Source of the DNA: Aeromonas schubertii
Lineage (GTDB): Bacteria > Pseudomonadota > Gammaproteobacteria > Enterobacterales > Aeromonadaceae
Direction of reading: 5' to 3'
Length of the DNA stretch: 64,000 bases
Assembly: GCF_000820105.1 (NCBI RefSeq)
Contig: NZ_CDDB01000010.1
Location: 140,157-204,156 of the forward strand
The stretch's first letter is position 1, and each line of letters starts with the position of its first letter. The notes beneath the pieces were generated by a model that worked only from the letters and a program-made list of their open reading frames with translations, was not told where the DNA came from and did no database searches. A program made the position numbers and the translations under genes. This document shows positions 45,571 through 55,205 of the stretch, piece by piece.

Positions 45571-46611
45571 ATGGCCGGACGTGGCGCCAGTGGCAACGTG
45601 GTGCATCGCTTTACCCAACAGCGCATCGAGACCGTCGATGACGGCTGGTGGCAAGAAACGGCAAGCCCGTCCCCTGCGACCCGGATAAGCCAGGTTGAGG
45701 CACGCAGCATCATCAGCCACAACCGCTCGCCCGATGTGCCCTTCGATGCCTCCATCAATCCTTATCAGGGGTGCGAGCACGGCTGCATCTACTGCTATGC
45801 CCGCCCCAGCCACGCCTACCTGGAGCTCTCCCCTGGCCTCGACTTCGAGACGCGGATCTTCGCCAAACGCAACGCCCCCGAGCTGCTGCGCGCCGAGTTT
45901 GCTCGCCCCGCCTACCGGCCCCGGGTGATCTGCATCGGCGCCAATACCGATCCCTACCAACCGGCCGAGCAACGGCTGCGACTCACCCGCGAGTTATTGA
46001 AGGTCATGGGCGATCACGGCCATCCGGTAACCCTGATCACCAAGAGCGCCATGGTGCTGCGCGACAGGGACATACTGGCCGAGCTCGCCGCCGAAGGACT
46101 GTGCCACGTCATGGTTTCGGTCACCACCCTCGACGAGACCCTGCGCCAGCGGCTCGAGCCACGCACAACCCCGGGCAAGGGGCGCCTCAGGGTCATCGAG
46201 CAGCTCACCCGCGCCGGCATTCCGGTCGGGGTGCTGGCCGCCCCCATGATCCCGCGCCTCAACGAGCACGAGCTGGAGCGGATCCTGGAAGGAGCCGCGG
46301 CGGCAGGAGCCGACTGCGCCGGTTATATCCTGCTGCGCCTGCCCCGCGAGCTCGCCCCCCTGTTCGAGACCTGGCTCGGCGAGCACTATCCGGGACGACG
46401 TGAGGCGGTGCTCTCCATCCTGCGCCAGAGCCGCGAGGGGGCGCTCAATAGCCCGCAGTTTGGTGAACGGATGCGCGGACAGGGGGAGTTTGCCAACCTG
46501 CTCGCCCAGCGCTTTCGTCTGGCGGTGCGCCGTCTGGGACTCGACGTCCCCCACCTGCCACTGCGGCTCGATGCCTTTCGTCGACCCAGGGAGCAGCTCA
46601 CTCTCTTCTAA
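45571..46611 (+). CDS. PA0069-family radical SAM protein, SOS-regulated
   Basis: 346 residues. The [4Fe-4S]/SAM motif is Cys68-x3-Cys72-x2-Cys75 in GCEHGCIYCYARPSHAYLE, with the SplB-like ASINPYQ and GANTDPYQPAEQ stretches. The family is related to spore photoproduct lyase and often annotated as a DNA-repair photolyase, but the reaction is unproven. Two features tie it to DNA damage: a LexA box 13 bp upstream, and a C-terminal QLTLF (residues 342-346) that matches the beta sliding-clamp motif QL-LF. It is monocistronic, terminated before gyrA. I recall the Pseudomonas orthologue listed in the LexA regulon. Confidence 0.9.
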   Translation: MAGRGASGNVVHRFTQQRIETVDDGWWQETASPSPATRISQVEARSIISHNRSPDVPFDASINPYQGCEHGCIYCYARPSHAYLELSPGLDFETRIFAKRNAPELLRAEFARPAYRPRVICIGANTDPYQPAEQRLRLTRELLKVMGDHGHPVTLITKSAMVLRDRDILAELAAEGLCHVMVSVTTLDETLRQRLEPRTTPGKGRLRVIEQLTRAGIPVGVLAAPMIPRLNEHELERILEGAAAAGADCAGYILLRLPRELAPLFETWLGEHYPGRREAVLSILRQSREGALNSPQFGERMRGQGEFANLLAQRFRLAVRRLGLDVPHLPLRLDAFRRPREQLTLF

Positions 46612-46773
46612 TGGCCCCACCCGAACGCAGATCGTACTGCCCCCCCTCCTCCGTCGGAATGAGCTCGTCACCCCACAGCCGGCACCACAGATCCCGGAAC
46701 ATCCTGCCGCTCTTCGCCTCTTCTCCTCATGGCGGTCGCTATCGAGCAGCGAGCCAGCCCGCCGTGACGGCAT

Positions 46774-46803
46774 AAAAAAAGAGCGCCATCAGGCGCCCTT
46801 TTT
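46774..46803. terminator. Bidirectional terminator between the radical SAM gene and gyrA
   Basis: A short GCGCC/GGCGC-based stem (loop ATCA) with A7 on one side and T5 on the other, so both converging genes get a U-rich end. The 46612-46770 stretch shows nothing else. Confidence 0.8.
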
Positions 46804-46834
46804 CATCGTGCCACTCTGGCACTCTTTGCCGGGT

Positions 46835-49558
46835 TTACTCGGCACTATCATCGGCCGGTTCGTCGGTTTGCGGGCCATCGGCGGCCGGGCTCTCGCCCTC
46901 ACCATCCTCGCCCAACGCCACCAGCTCGTCATCGTCATCGCTCTCTGCGATGCGCTGCAGGCCGACCACGATCTCGTCTTCACCGGTGCGGATCAGACGC
47001 ACGCCGCCGGTGTTACGACCGATGACGCTCACTTCCGCCACCCGGGTACGCACCAGGGTGCCACCGTTGGTGATGAGCATGATCTGGTCGGTTTCATCGA
47101 CCTGGATGGCATCGATCACCTTGCCGTTGCGATCGTCCACCTTGATGGAGATAACGCCCTGAGTGGCACGGCTCTTGGTCGGATACTCGTCCAGCGCAGT
47201 GCGCTTGCCGTAGCCATTCTCGGTCGCGGTGAGGATGGCGCCATCGCCACGGGGCACGATGAGGGAGACCACCTTGTCACCGGCACCCAGCTTGATACCG
47301 CGCACACCGGCCGCGGTACGGCCCATGGGACGCACACCCTTGAAGCTGCCGCCCTTGCTCTCGCCTTCAGCGGCCTCGTCATCGGATTCGGCCTCGTCCC
47401 CCTCTTCCACCTGGTCATCGGCACGGCCGCTGCCTTCGTGGAAGCGTACGACCTTGCCCGCGTCGGAGAAGAGCATGATCTCGTTGCTGCCGTCGGTGAT
47501 ATCGACACCGATGAGCTCATCCCCTTCCTTCAGGTTGATAGCCCGGATCCCGGAGGAGAGCGGGCGGCTGAAATCGGAGAGGCTGGTCTTCTTCACGGTA
47601 CCGTTGGCGGTGGCGAAGAAGACATACTTGTCCGCATCGTACTCCTTGACCGGCAGGATGGCGGTGATGCGCTCTTCCTCTTCCAGCGGCAGCAGGTTGA
47701 TGATGGGACGACCGCGGGCGCCGCGGGACGCCTCCGGCAGCTGATAAACCTTGAGCCAGTACACCTTGCCGCGCGTCGAGAAGCACAGGATGGTGTCGTG
47801 GGTGTTGGCCACCAGCAGACGCTCGACGAAGTCCTCTTCCTTGATACGGGTCGCGGACTTGCCCTTGCCACCACGACGCTGAGCCTCGTAGTCGGAGAGG
47901 GGCTGGTACTTGACGTAACCCTGGTGAGAGAGGGTCACCACCACATCTTCCGGCGTGATCAGATCTTCGATGTTGATCTCGGCGCTGGAGGCGCTGATCT
48001 CGGTGCGACGCTCGTCACCGTACTGATCGCGCACGGCCAGCAGCTCGTCACGGATCACCTCCATCAGGCGCTCCGGGCTCGCCAGGATGTGCAGCAGCTC
48101 GGCGATGAGATCGAGCAGAGACTGGTACTCTTCCAGGATCTTCTCGTGCTCGAGGCCGGTCAGCTTGTGCAGACGCAGATCGAGGATCGCCTGGGCCTGC
48201 TGCTCGGTCAGGAAGTAGTGACCGTCGCGGATACCGAACTCGGGCTCCAGCCACTCGGGACGAGCGGCGTCGCCACCGGCCTTCTCCAGCATGGAGGCCA
48301 CGTTGCCGAGCGCCCAGCCCTTGGCCACCAGGCCGGCTTTTGCCTCGGCCGGGGTCGCGCTGTGGCGGATAAGCTCGATGATGGGATCGATGTTGGCCAG
48401 GGCCACCGCCAGACCTTCAAGGATATGGGCCCGGTCACGCGCCTTGCGCAGTTCGAACACGGTGCGGCGGGTCACCACTTCGCGGCGATGCAGCAGGAAG
48501 GCTTCCAGCATCTCCTTGAGGTTGAGCACCTTGGGCTGGTTGTTGTCCAGCGCCACCATGTTGATACCGAAGGTGGTCTGCATCTGGGTGTGTTTGTAGA
48601 GATTGTTCAGCACAATCTCGCCAGACTCGCCGCGCTTGATCTCGATAACGACCCGCATGCCGTCCTTGTCAGACTCGTCACGCAGGGCGCTGATCCCTTC
48701 GATCTTCTTCTCTTTGACCAGCTCGGCGATCTTCTCGATGAGACGCGCCTTGTTGACCATGTAGGGAAGCTCGTGAACGATGATGGTCTCGCGACTCGTC
48801 TTCTCGTCCACTTCTACCTCGGCCTTGGCACGCACATAGATGGAGCCACGACCGGTACGATAAGCCTGAATGATGCCGGAGCGCCCGTTGATGATGCCGC
48901 CGGTGGGGAAATCGGGACCCGGGATGTACTCCATCAGGTCATCGATACCGATGCTGCCATCCGCGATCAGGGCCAGACAGCCGTTGATCACCTCGGTGAG
49001 GTTGTGGGGCGGAATGTTGGTCGCCATGCCCACCGCGATACCGGAGGAGCCGTTGACCAGCAGGTTCGGCACCTTGGTCGGCAGCACGGCCGGGATCAGC
49101 TCGGTGCCGTCATAGTTGGGCACCCAGTCGACCGTCTCTTTGTCGAGATCGGCCAGCAGCTCGTGGGAGATGCGCGCCATGCGCACTTCGGTGTATCGCA
49201 TGGCCGCGGCGCTGTCGCCGTCGACCGAGCCGAAGTTGCCCTGGCCGTCGACCAGCATGTAGCGCATGGAAAAGTCCTGCGCCATGCGGACTATGGTGTC
49301 ATACACGGCACTGTCGCCGTGGGGGTGGTACTTACCGATTACGTCACCGACCACACGGGCCGATTTTTTGTAGGGCTTGTTCCAGTCGTTGCCGAGCTCA
49401 TTCATTGCGAAGAGCACACGGCGGTGGACCGGTTTCAAGCCATCACGCACATCCGGCAGGGCTCGTCCCACGATGACGCTCATGGCGTAATCGAGATAGG
49501 AACTCTTGAGCTCTTCCTCAATGTTGACCGGCGTGATCTCTCTGGCCAGATCGCTCAT
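46835..49558 (-). CDS. gyrA: DNA gyrase subunit A
   Basis: 907 residues. The catalytic Tyr122 (AAMRYTEV) and the quinolone region GDSAVYD are intact, with wild-type Ser83 and Asp87. The C-terminal beta-pinwheel contains the GyrA box QRRGGKG. Between [10 protein letters not shown] and [13 protein letters not shown] there is an extra, mostly acidic segment of about 30 residues that E. coli lacks, and the C-terminus is also acidic (DDDDEL to DDSAE). GyrA cuts and rejoins DNA in the A2B2 supercoiling enzyme. It is divergent from ubiG, as in E. coli. Confidence 0.98.
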   Translation of the reverse strand: MSDLAREITPVNIEEELKSSYLDYAMSVIVGRALPDVRDGLKPVHRRVLFAMNELGNDWNKPYKKSARVVGDVIGKYHPHGDSAVYDTIVRMAQDFSMRYMLVDGQGNFGSVDGDSAAAMRYTEVRMARISHELLADLDKETVDWVPNYDGTELIPAVLPTKVPNLLVNGSSGIAVGMATNIPPHNLTEVINGCLALIADGSIGIDDLMEYIPGPDFPTGGIINGRSGIIQAYRTGRGSIYVRAKAEVEVDEKTSRETIIVHELPYMVNKARLIEKIAELVKEKKIEGISALRDESDKDGMRVVIEIKRGESGEIVLNNLYKHTQMQTTFGINMVALDNNQPKVLNLKEMLEAFLLHRREVVTRRTVFELRKARDRAHILEGLAVALANIDPIIELIRHSATPAEAKAGLVAKGWALGNVASMLEKAGGDAARPEWLEPEFGIRDGHYFLTEQQAQAILDLRLHKLTGLEHEKILEEYQSLLDLIAELLHILASPERLMEVIRDELLAVRDQYGDERRTEISASSAEINIEDLITPEDVVVTLSHQGYVKYQPLSDYEAQRRGGKGKSATRIKEEDFVERLLVANTHDTILCFSTRGKVYWLKVYQLPEASRGARGRPIINLLPLEEEERITAILPVKEYDADKYVFFATANGTVKKTSLSDFSRPLSSGIRAINLKEGDELIGVDITDGSNEIMLFSDAGKVVRFHEGSGRADDQVEEGDEAESDDEAAEGESKGGSFKGVRPMGRTAAGVRGIKLGAGDKVVSLIVPRGDGAILTATENGYGKRTALDEYPTKSRATQGVISIKVDDRNGKVIDAIQVDETDQIMLITNGGTLVRTRVAEVSVIGRNTGGVRLIRTGEDEIVVGLQRIAESDDDDELVALGEDGEGESPAADGPQTDEPADDSAE

Positions 49559-49672
49559 AGAAAGCCTTAATCCCTAATAAGTTGTTCTTTGGCTTAAACA
49601 GCGCGTCATGGTAACACAGGGCGCGTAAATCCTTAAGCCAAAAACGGTTCTGGCCTGTCAGAGGGTGTCCGT

Positions 49673-49678
49673 TATAAT
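49673..49678 (+). promoter_or_regulatory. Probable -10 element of ubiG
   Basis: A perfect TATAAT 41 bp upstream of the ubiG ATG. No good -35 is seen at 16-18 bp. Confidence 0.5.
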
Positions 49679-49718
49679 GCCGCCAACGAAAGAACATGCC
49701 CATGAGGAAGCTGCGCGC

Positions 49719-50450
49719 ATGAATGCTGAACAGATTGCCACCAATGGTAACGTCGACCCGTCGGAAATCGCCAAGTTTGAGGCCGTCGCCTCTCGCTGGT
49801 GGGACATGGAGGGGGAGTTCAAGCCCCTGCACCAGATCAACCCTGTTCGCCTGGAGTGGATCGATGGCGAGTGCGGTGGCCTGTTTGGCAAGAAGGTGCT
49901 CGATATCGGCTGCGGTGGCGGCATCCTGGCCGAAAGCATGGCGCGGCGCGGCGCTATTGTGACCGGTATCGACATGGGTAAGGAGCCCCTGGCCGTGGCC
50001 CGCCTGCACGCCCTGGAGCAGGGGGTGGAGCTCACTTACAAACAGATCACCGCCGAAGCCCACGCCCTGGAGGCTGCCGGCCAATACGACGTGGTCACCT
50101 GCATGGAGATGCTCGAGCACGTGCCCGATCCGGCGTCCGTACTGCGTGCCATCGCCACCCTGGTGCGCCCCGGCGGTCGGGTGGTGGTCTCCACCATCAA
50201 CCGCAACCCCAAGTCTTATCTCATGATGATCGTCGGTGCCGAATACCTGATGAAGATGGTTCCCAAGGGTACCCACGATCACAAGAAGTTCATCACCCCG
50301 GCCGAGCTGTGCCGCATGGCCGAGGCCAGCGAGCTGGTGGTGCGCCACATGAGCGGCGTGCACTATCGCCCCTTGCTCGGTGATTTTCGTCTCGGTGCCA
50401 ACGTGGACGTCAACTACATGGTCTCCTTCAACCGCCCGGAGGCCCGATGA
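49719..50450 (+). CDS. ubiG: Ubiquinone biosynthesis O-methyltransferase
   Basis: 243 residues with the SAM motif [13 protein letters not shown], the family signature [19 protein letters not shown] at the N-terminus, and EMLEHVPDP. UbiG performs both O-methylations of the ubiquinone ring. The start at 49719 aligns with E. coli UbiG. The stop overlaps the next gene (ATGA), as in Pseudomonas. Confidence 0.96.
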   Translation: MNAEQIATNGNVDPSEIAKFEAVASRWWDMEGEFKPLHQINPVRLEWIDGECGGLFGKKVLDIGCGGGILAESMARRGAIVTGIDMGKEPLAVARLHALEQGVELTYKQITAEAHALEAAGQYDVVTCMEMLEHVPDPASVLRAIATLVRPGGRVVVSTINRNPKSYLMMIVGAEYLMKMVPKGTHDHKKFITPAELCRMAEASELVVRHMSGVHYRPLLGDFRLGANVDVNYMVSFNRPEAR

Positions 50451-51115
50451 GCCCCCTGCATGCGGTCCTCTTCGATCTCGACGGCACCCTGCTCGACACG
50501 GCGCCGGATCTGGGCGCCGCCGTCAACCACGTGCTGGTGCAAGAGGGCTTTGCACCGCTCAGCGAGGCGGTGATCCGACAGACCACCTCCCACGGGGCGC
50601 TGGGGTTGCTGCGTGCCGGCCTCGGTGACGAGCTGCTCGAAGAGCTCGGCGCCAGCCGCCTTCGCACCGCCCTGCTCGATTACTACGCCGCGCACCTCTG
50701 TCTTGGCACCCGCCCCTTCGGGGGCATGGTAGAGCTGGTGCATTGGCTCGAGGAGCAGGCCATGCCCTGGGGCATAGTGACCAACAAGCCCGGCTTTCTC
50801 ACCGATCCGCTGCTGGCGCAGCTGCCCGAGCTCAAGGGATGCGCGGTCGCGGTGAGCGCCGACACCCTGCCGGTGCGAAAACCCGACCCCGCCCCCATGT
50901 TTTACGCCTGCGACAAGCTGGGGGTGGCCCCGGCCCACACCCTCTATGTGGGGGATCATGTGCGCGATATCGAGGCCGGCCGCAATGCCGGTATGGTGAC
51001 GGCCGTGGCTGGCTGGGGTTATCTCGATGAGCGCGACGACCCCGCCCTGTGGCAGGCAGATCTGCACTTTGACACCGTCCAGGCACTGCATCATTGGCTG
51101 CGTTTGAGCCGATAA
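50447..51115 (+). CDS. mupP: HAD phosphatase, probable MupP (MurNAc-6-P phosphatase)
   Basis: 222 residues. HAD motif [16 protein letters not shown], motif II TNKPG, motif III RKPDPAP and motif [17 protein letters not shown]. Such genes are usually named gph, but gene order ubiG-mupP, the WGIVTNKP stretch and the late [16 protein letters not shown] signature resemble Pseudomonas MupP, which dephosphorylates N-acetylmuramate 6-phosphate in a MurU-type peptidoglycan recycling route. Coupled to ubiG by a four-base overlap. The MupP assignment is an inference; phosphoglycolate phosphatase remains possible. Confidence 0.7.
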   Translation: MSPLHAVLFDLDGTLLDTAPDLGAAVNHVLVQEGFAPLSEAVIRQTTSHGALGLLRAGLGDELLEELGASRLRTALLDYYAAHLCLGTRPFGGMVELVHWLEEQAMPWGIVTNKPGFLTDPLLAQLPELKGCAVAVSADTLPVRKPDPAPMFYACDKLGVAPAHTLYVGDHVRDIEAGRNAGMVTAVAGWGYLDERDDPALWQADLHFDTVQALHHWLRLSR

Positions 51116-51119
51116 CCCC

Positions 51120-51148
51120 GAAGGCGCCCCGTTGGCGCCTTCTCTTTT
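51120..51148 (+). terminator. Terminator after mupP
   Basis: GAAGGCGCC/GGCGCCTTC stem, 5-nt loop, followed by TCTTTT. Confidence 0.88.
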
Positions 51149-51169
51149 GACTCCTTTTTCCCACCGCTC

Positions 51170-51185
51170 TGAGATCCTTTTCACA
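51170..51185 (+). promoter_or_regulatory. CRP site of the rbs operon
   Basis: TGAGA-TCCTTT-TCACA, nine of ten conserved CRP positions. With the suspected -35/-10 (TGGCAT at 51203, TACTCT at 51226) and a start near 51238, its centre is close to -61, the class I spacing. Confidence 0.6.
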
Positions 51186-51234
51186 CTCCTGAGACGTGGT
51201 GCTGGCATCCACTCCCCCATGCTCCTACTCTTCG

Positions 51235-51262
51235 ACGCAACCGGTTACGCAACCGGTTGCGT
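51235..51262 (+). promoter_or_regulatory. RbsR operator: direct repeat plus palindrome
   Basis: ACGCAACCGGTT occurs twice in direct succession (51235-51246 and 51247-51258), and the second copy completes the perfect 16-bp palindrome ACGCAACCGGTTGCGT (51247-51262). The central CG is typical of LacI-family operators. It lies over or just past the predicted transcription start, 43 bp before rbsD, so RbsR (last gene of the operon) is the likely ligand. Confidence 0.75.
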
Positions 51263-51304
51263 ACCCGAGAGACAAAACAGGGCCCCAGGGCTGAGAGGTG
51301 TTGT

Positions 51305-51724
51305 ATGAAACGTGGCAAGTTGCTCAATGCGCCCCTGAGCGCGCTCATCGCCCGGGTCGGTCATACCGACGAGATCGTGGTCTGCGATGCGGGGCTCCCC
51401 ATTCCGGACGGCCCCGAGCGCATCGATCTGGCCCTCACCCCCGGCACCCCCTCTCTGCTGACCACCCTCGACGCCCTCTTGGTCGAACTCACCGTCGAGC
51501 GCGTGGTGCTGGCTGAGGAGATCAAGAGCGTGAGCCCGGCCTGCCACCAGCAACTGATCGCGCGCATCGAGCGCCACGCCGCCGAACAGGGCAAGCCCGT
51601 CACCATCGATTACATCAGCCATGAGGCCTTCAAGGCCCGCAGCAGCCGCAGCCGCGCCATCGTGCGCAGCGGTGAGACCACCCCCTACGCCAACCTCATT
51701 CTCTGCGCCGGCGTCGCCTTCTGA
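51305..51724 (+). CDS. rbsD: D-ribose pyranase
   Basis: 139 residues, identical in length to E. coli Rbs[25 protein letters not shown] with the catalytic His, AGLPIPDG and [23 protein letters not shown] are family hallmarks. It interconverts pyranose and furanose forms of ribose so that RbsK can act. First gene of rbsDACBKR. GAGAGG precedes the ATG. Confidence 0.96.
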   Translation: MKRGKLLNAPLSALIARVGHTDEIVVCDAGLPIPDGPERIDLALTPGTPSLLTTLDALLVELTVERVVLAEEIKSVSPACHQQLIARIERHAAEQGKPVTIDYISHEAFKARSSRSRAIVRSGETTPYANLILCAGVAF

Positions 51725-51735
51725 TGGGAGCGAGC

Positions 51736-53250
51736 ATGAACCCGATTTCCACTCCCCTGCTCGAGCTCACCGGGATCGTCAAGACCTTCCCGGGCGTGCG
51801 GGCCCTCGACGAGGCGGGCCTGCGCGTCTACCCGGGCCGGGTCATGGCCCTGCTCGGCGAGAACGGTGCCGGCAAGTCGACCCTGATGAAGGTGCTGACC
51901 GGCATCTATCAGGCTGACAGCGGCATCCTCACCTATCGTGGGGCGCCAGTGGCGTTTCGCGGACCGCGCGAGTCCCAGGATCAGGGGATCAGCATCATCC
52001 ACCAGGAGCTCAACCTGCTGCCCGAGCTCTCCATTGCCGCCAACATCTTCCTCGGGCGCGAGCCGCGTACCCGTTTTGGCAGCATCGATCACGGGCAGCT
52101 GCGTCAGCGTGCCGCCGCCCTGCTGACGCGCCTCGGCGTCAGGCACGGCCCGGATACCCGACTGGGGGATCTCTCCATCGGTGAGCAGCAGATGGTGGAG
52201 ATCGCCAAGGCCCTCTCCTTTGACGCCAGCGTCATCATCATGGACGAGCCGACCGATGCCCTGACCGACACCGAGACCGAGCAGCTGTTCACCGTCATTC
52301 GCGAGCTGCGAGCCCAGGGCTGCGGCATCGTCTACATCTCCCACCGGCTCAAGGAGATCTTCGAGATCTGCGACGACGTCACCGTGCTGCGCGACGGCAA
52401 GTGGATTGGCGAGTGTCCGGTGAGCGAACTCGACGAGGATCGCCTGATCGAGATGATGGTGGGTCGCCGTCTCGACGAGCAGTACCCGCGCCTGGTACGC
52501 GAGCCGGGCCCGGTCTGCCTGCAGGTCTCGAAGTTAAGCGGCCCCGGTGTGCGCGGCGTGAGTTTCACCCTGCATGAGGGGGAGATCCTGGGCTTTAGCG
52601 GCCTGATGGGTTCCGGGCGCACCGAGCTGATGAAGCTCATCTATGGTGCGGCGCACCCCAGTGCCGGCAACATGGCCCTCGGCGGCGAGCCGCTCATCCC
52701 GCGCTCTCCAGCCGATGCCCTGGCCGCCGGTATCGCCTACATCTCGGAAGATCGCAAGGGCGACGGCCTGGTGCTCCCCATGTCGGTGCGCGAGAACATG
52801 ACCCTGTGTGCCCTGGGCGAGTTCGTGCGCGGCATCCACATCGACGGCAATGCCGAGCGCCAGGCGGTCAGCGACTACATTCGTCTGTTTAACATCAAGA
52901 CCCCGGGCGCCGAGCAGCCGATCCGCCTGCTCTCGGGGGGTAACCAGCAGAAGGTGGCCATCGCAAAGGGGCTGCTCACCCGCCCGCGGGTGCTGATCCT
53001 CGACGAGCCGACCCGCGGGGTGGACGTGGGGGCCAAGAAGGAGATCTACCAGCTCATCAACGAGTTCAAGAAAGAAGGGATGAGCGTCATCATCGTCTCC
53101 TCCGAAATGCCGGAGGTGCTCGGCATGAGCGACCGCATCCTGGTAATGCACGAAGGGCGCGTCAGCGCCGAGATGAATCGACACGAGGCCAACCAGGAGC
53201 GCCTGATGGCCGCCGCAGTAGGAAAACAATGGCAAGAGGTGCCGGCATGA
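51736..53250 (+). CDS. rbsA: Ribose ABC transporter ATP-binding protein
   Basis: 504 residues, two ATPase domains. Domain 1 has Walker [18 protein letters not shown] and [11 protein letters not shown]. Domain 2 has the altered A-loop GLMGSGRTE, signature LSGGNQQKV and [12 protein letters not shown], as in E. coli RbsA. The start at 51736 follows GGGAG; an ATG at 51724 overlaps the rbsD stop. Its end overlaps rbsC. Confidence 0.96.
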   Translation: MNPISTPLLELTGIVKTFPGVRALDEAGLRVYPGRVMALLGENGAGKSTLMKVLTGIYQADSGILTYRGAPVAFRGPRESQDQGISIIHQELNLLPELSIAANIFLGREPRTRFGSIDHGQLRQRAAALLTRLGVRHGPDTRLGDLSIGEQQMVEIAKALSFDASVIIMDEPTDALTDTETEQLFTVIRELRAQGCGIVYISHRLKEIFEICDDVTVLRDGKWIGECPVSELDEDRLIEMMVGRRLDEQYPRLVREPGPVCLQVSKLSGPGVRGVSFTLHEGEILGFSGLMGSGRTELMKLIYGAAHPSAGNMALGGEPLIPRSPADALAAGIAYISEDRKGDGLVLPMSVRENMTLCALGEFVRGIHIDGNAERQAVSDYIRLFNIKTPGAEQPIRLLSGGNQQKVAIAKGLLTRPRVLILDEPTRGVDVGAKKEIYQLINEFKKEGMSVIIVSSEMPEVLGMSDRILVMHEGRVSAEMNRHEANQERLMAAAVGKQWQEVPA

Positions 53251-54212
53251 CATCCCAAATTGCAGCCCGGACGGGCTTTCCGAGCAAACGCTGGTGGATT
53301 GACAACAAATCCCTGGTCGCCCTCTTGGTGCTGATCGCCGTAGTGTCGCTGCTCAACAACCAGTTCTTCACGGTCGACAACCTGCTCAATATCCTGCGCC
53401 AGACCTCGGTCAACGCCATCATCGCCGTGGGCATGACCCTGGTGATCCTCACCGCCGGCATCGATCTCTCGGTCGGCGCCGTGCTGGCCCTGTGCGGTGC
53501 CTTTGCCGCCAGCATGATCGGTATGGAGCTGCCCATCTATGTCGCCGTGCCCGCCGCCCTGCTGGCCGGGGGCGCCCTGGGGGGCCTGAGCGGCGCCATC
53601 ATAGCCAAGGGCAAGGTGCAGGCCTTCATCGCCACTCTGGTCACCATGACGGCCCTGCGCGGCGTGACCATGGTCTACACCGAGGGGCGCCCCATCTCCA
53701 CCGGCTTTAGCGACGTGGCCGACCAGTTCGCCTGGCTCGGAACGGGATATCTTCTCGGCATCCCGGTGCCCATCTGGCTGATGGCCCTCACCTTCCTGTT
53801 TGCCTGGTACCTGCTCAACCACACCCGCCTGGGGCGCTACATCTACGCCCTGGGGGGCAATGAGTCCGCCACCGCCCTCTCCGGCATCAACGTGGCGTGG
53901 GTCAAGCTCGCCGTCTACAGCCTGTGCGGCGTCTTCTCCGCCCTGGCGGGGCTGATCGTCACCTCGCGCCTGTCGTCGGCCCAGCCGACCGCCGGCATGG
54001 GCTACGAGCTCGACGCCATCGCCGCCGTGGTACTCGGTGGCACCAGCCTGATGGGGGGCAAGGGCCGCATCATGGGGACCCTCATCGGGGCCCTCATCAT
54101 CGGCTTTCTCAACAACGCCCTGAACCTGCTAGACGTATCCTCCTATTACCAGATGATTGCCAAGGCCAGCGTGATCCTGCTCGCCGTGATGATCGATAAC
54201 AAAAGCAAGTGA
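53247..54212 (+). CDS. rbsC: Ribose ABC transporter permease
   Basis: 321 residues, same length as E. coli RbsC, hydrophobic throughout. [22 protein letters not shown] and [17 protein letters not shown] are the family signatures of sugar permeases. Start fixed by ATGA overlap with rbsA. It forms the membrane channel of RbsABC. Confidence 0.96.
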   Translation: MTSQIAARTGFPSKRWWIDNKSLVALLVLIAVVSLLNNQFFTVDNLLNILRQTSVNAIIAVGMTLVILTAGIDLSVGAVLALCGAFAASMIGMELPIYVAVPAALLAGGALGGLSGAIIAKGKVQAFIATLVTMTALRGVTMVYTEGRPISTGFSDVADQFAWLGTGYLLGIPVPIWLMALTFLFAWYLLNHTRLGRYIYALGGNESATALSGINVAWVKLAVYSLCGVFSALAGLIVTSRLSSAQPTAGMGYELDAIAAVVLGGTSLMGGKGRIMGTLIGALIIGFLNNALNLLDVSSYYQMIAKASVILLAVMIDNKSK

Positions 54213-54235
54213 TGACACACACAAGGAATGAAACG

Positions 54236-55111
54236 ATGAAAAAGCTCAATACCCTGCTCGCCGCCGCCGTTCTGTCTGTCATGGGCACCGCCCACGCTGC
54301 CGATCAGACCCTGGCCCTGGTGGTCTCGACCCTGAACAACCCCTTCTTCGTCACCATGAAGGAGGGGGCCGAGGCCAAGGCCAAGGAGCTGGGCTACCAG
54401 ATGATCGTGCTGGACTCCCAGAATGACCCGGCCAAGGAGCTGGCCAACGTGGAAGATCTCACCGTGCGCAAGGTGAGTGCCATCCTGATCAACCCGACCG
54501 ACTCCGCCGCCGTCGGCAACGCCATCGTACTGGCCAACCGCGCCGACATCCCGGTGCTGACCCTCGACCGCGGTGCCGCCCAGGGCAAGGTGCAGGCCCA
54601 TATCGCCTCCGACAACGTGGCCGGCGGCAAGATGGCCGGTGACTTCATCGCCGAAAAGCTCGGCAAGGGCGCCAAGGTGATCCAGCTCGAGGGGATCGCC
54701 GGCACCTCTGCCGCCCGCGATCGCGGCGAAGGCTTCGCCCTGGCGGTCAAGGCCAACGGCTTCAAGGTGCTCGCCTCCCAGCCGGCCGACTTTGACCGCA
54801 CCAAGGGGCTCAACGTCATGGAGAACCTGCTGGCCGCCCAACCCGAAGTGCAGGCCGTGTTCGCCCAGAACGACGAGATGGCGCTGGGCGCCATCCGCGC
54901 GGTGCAGGCCGCCGGCAAGGAGGTAATGATCGTCGGCTTCGATGGCACTGACGACGGCAAGGCCGCCGTTGCCAAGGGCAAGCTGGCCGCCACCGTGGCT
55001 CAGCAGCCGGCACTGATCGGTGCCATCGGCGTCGAAACCGCCGACCAGGTGCTCAAGGGGCAGGAAGTGGATAGTGCCATTCCGGTACCGCTGCAAGTCG
55101 TCACCAAGTAA
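54236..55111 (+). CDS. rbsB: Periplasmic D-ribose-binding protein
   Basis: 291 residues with a signal peptide cleaved after AHA (residue ~22). Ribose-binding residues lie in [38 protein letters not shown] and [12 protein letters not shown]. It delivers ribose to RbsC and may be a chemotaxis ligand for Trg-like receptors. A stable hairpin follows directly. Confidence 0.97.
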   Translation: MKKLNTLLAAAVLSVMGTAHAADQTLALVVSTLNNPFFVTMKEGAEAKAKELGYQMIVLDSQNDPAKELANVEDLTVRKVSAILINPTDSAAVGNAIVLANRADIPVLTLDRGAAQGKVQAHIASDNVAGGKMAGDFIAEKLGKGAKVIQLEGIAGTSAARDRGEGFALAVKANGFKVLASQPADFDRTKGLNVMENLLAAQPEVQAVFAQNDEMALGAIRAVQAAGKEVMIVGFDGTDDGKAAVAKGKLAATVAQQPALIGAIGVETADQVLKGQEVDSAIPVPLQVVTK

Positions 55112-55118
55112 ACTCCGC

Positions 55119-55140
55119 TGCGGGGGCCCTGGCCCCCGCA
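55119..55140 (+). other. Stable hairpin between rbsB and rbsK
   Basis: A 10-bp GC-rich stem TGCGGGGGCC/GGCCCCCGCA with a 2-nt minimal loop and no T-run. Placed 7 bp after rbsB, it probably protects the 3' end of rbsDACB mRNA and lowers rbsKR expression. Confidence 0.6.
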
Positions 55141-55205
55141 TGGTGCTGCCTGGCGTGCGGCCGCAACGCGACCTCACCCCAAGCCGTATCGAAACAGGAT
55201 TATCT

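Noticed and set aside
45994-46773. 260-codon reverse-strand gene between the radical SAM gene and gyrA
   Set aside because: It overlaps the well-supported radical SAM gene and crosses a bidirectional terminator, with no recognisable domain.
46400-49570. 1056-codon open frame on the plus strand, opposite gyrA
   Set aside because: gyrA on the other strand is unmistakable; the antisense product is low-complexity His/Asp/Leu-rich sequence without motifs.
50447-51115. Plain phosphoglycolate phosphatase (gph) call
   Set aside because: Possible by HAD motifs, but gene order behind ubiG and the late sequence signature favour MupP; kept as the alternative.
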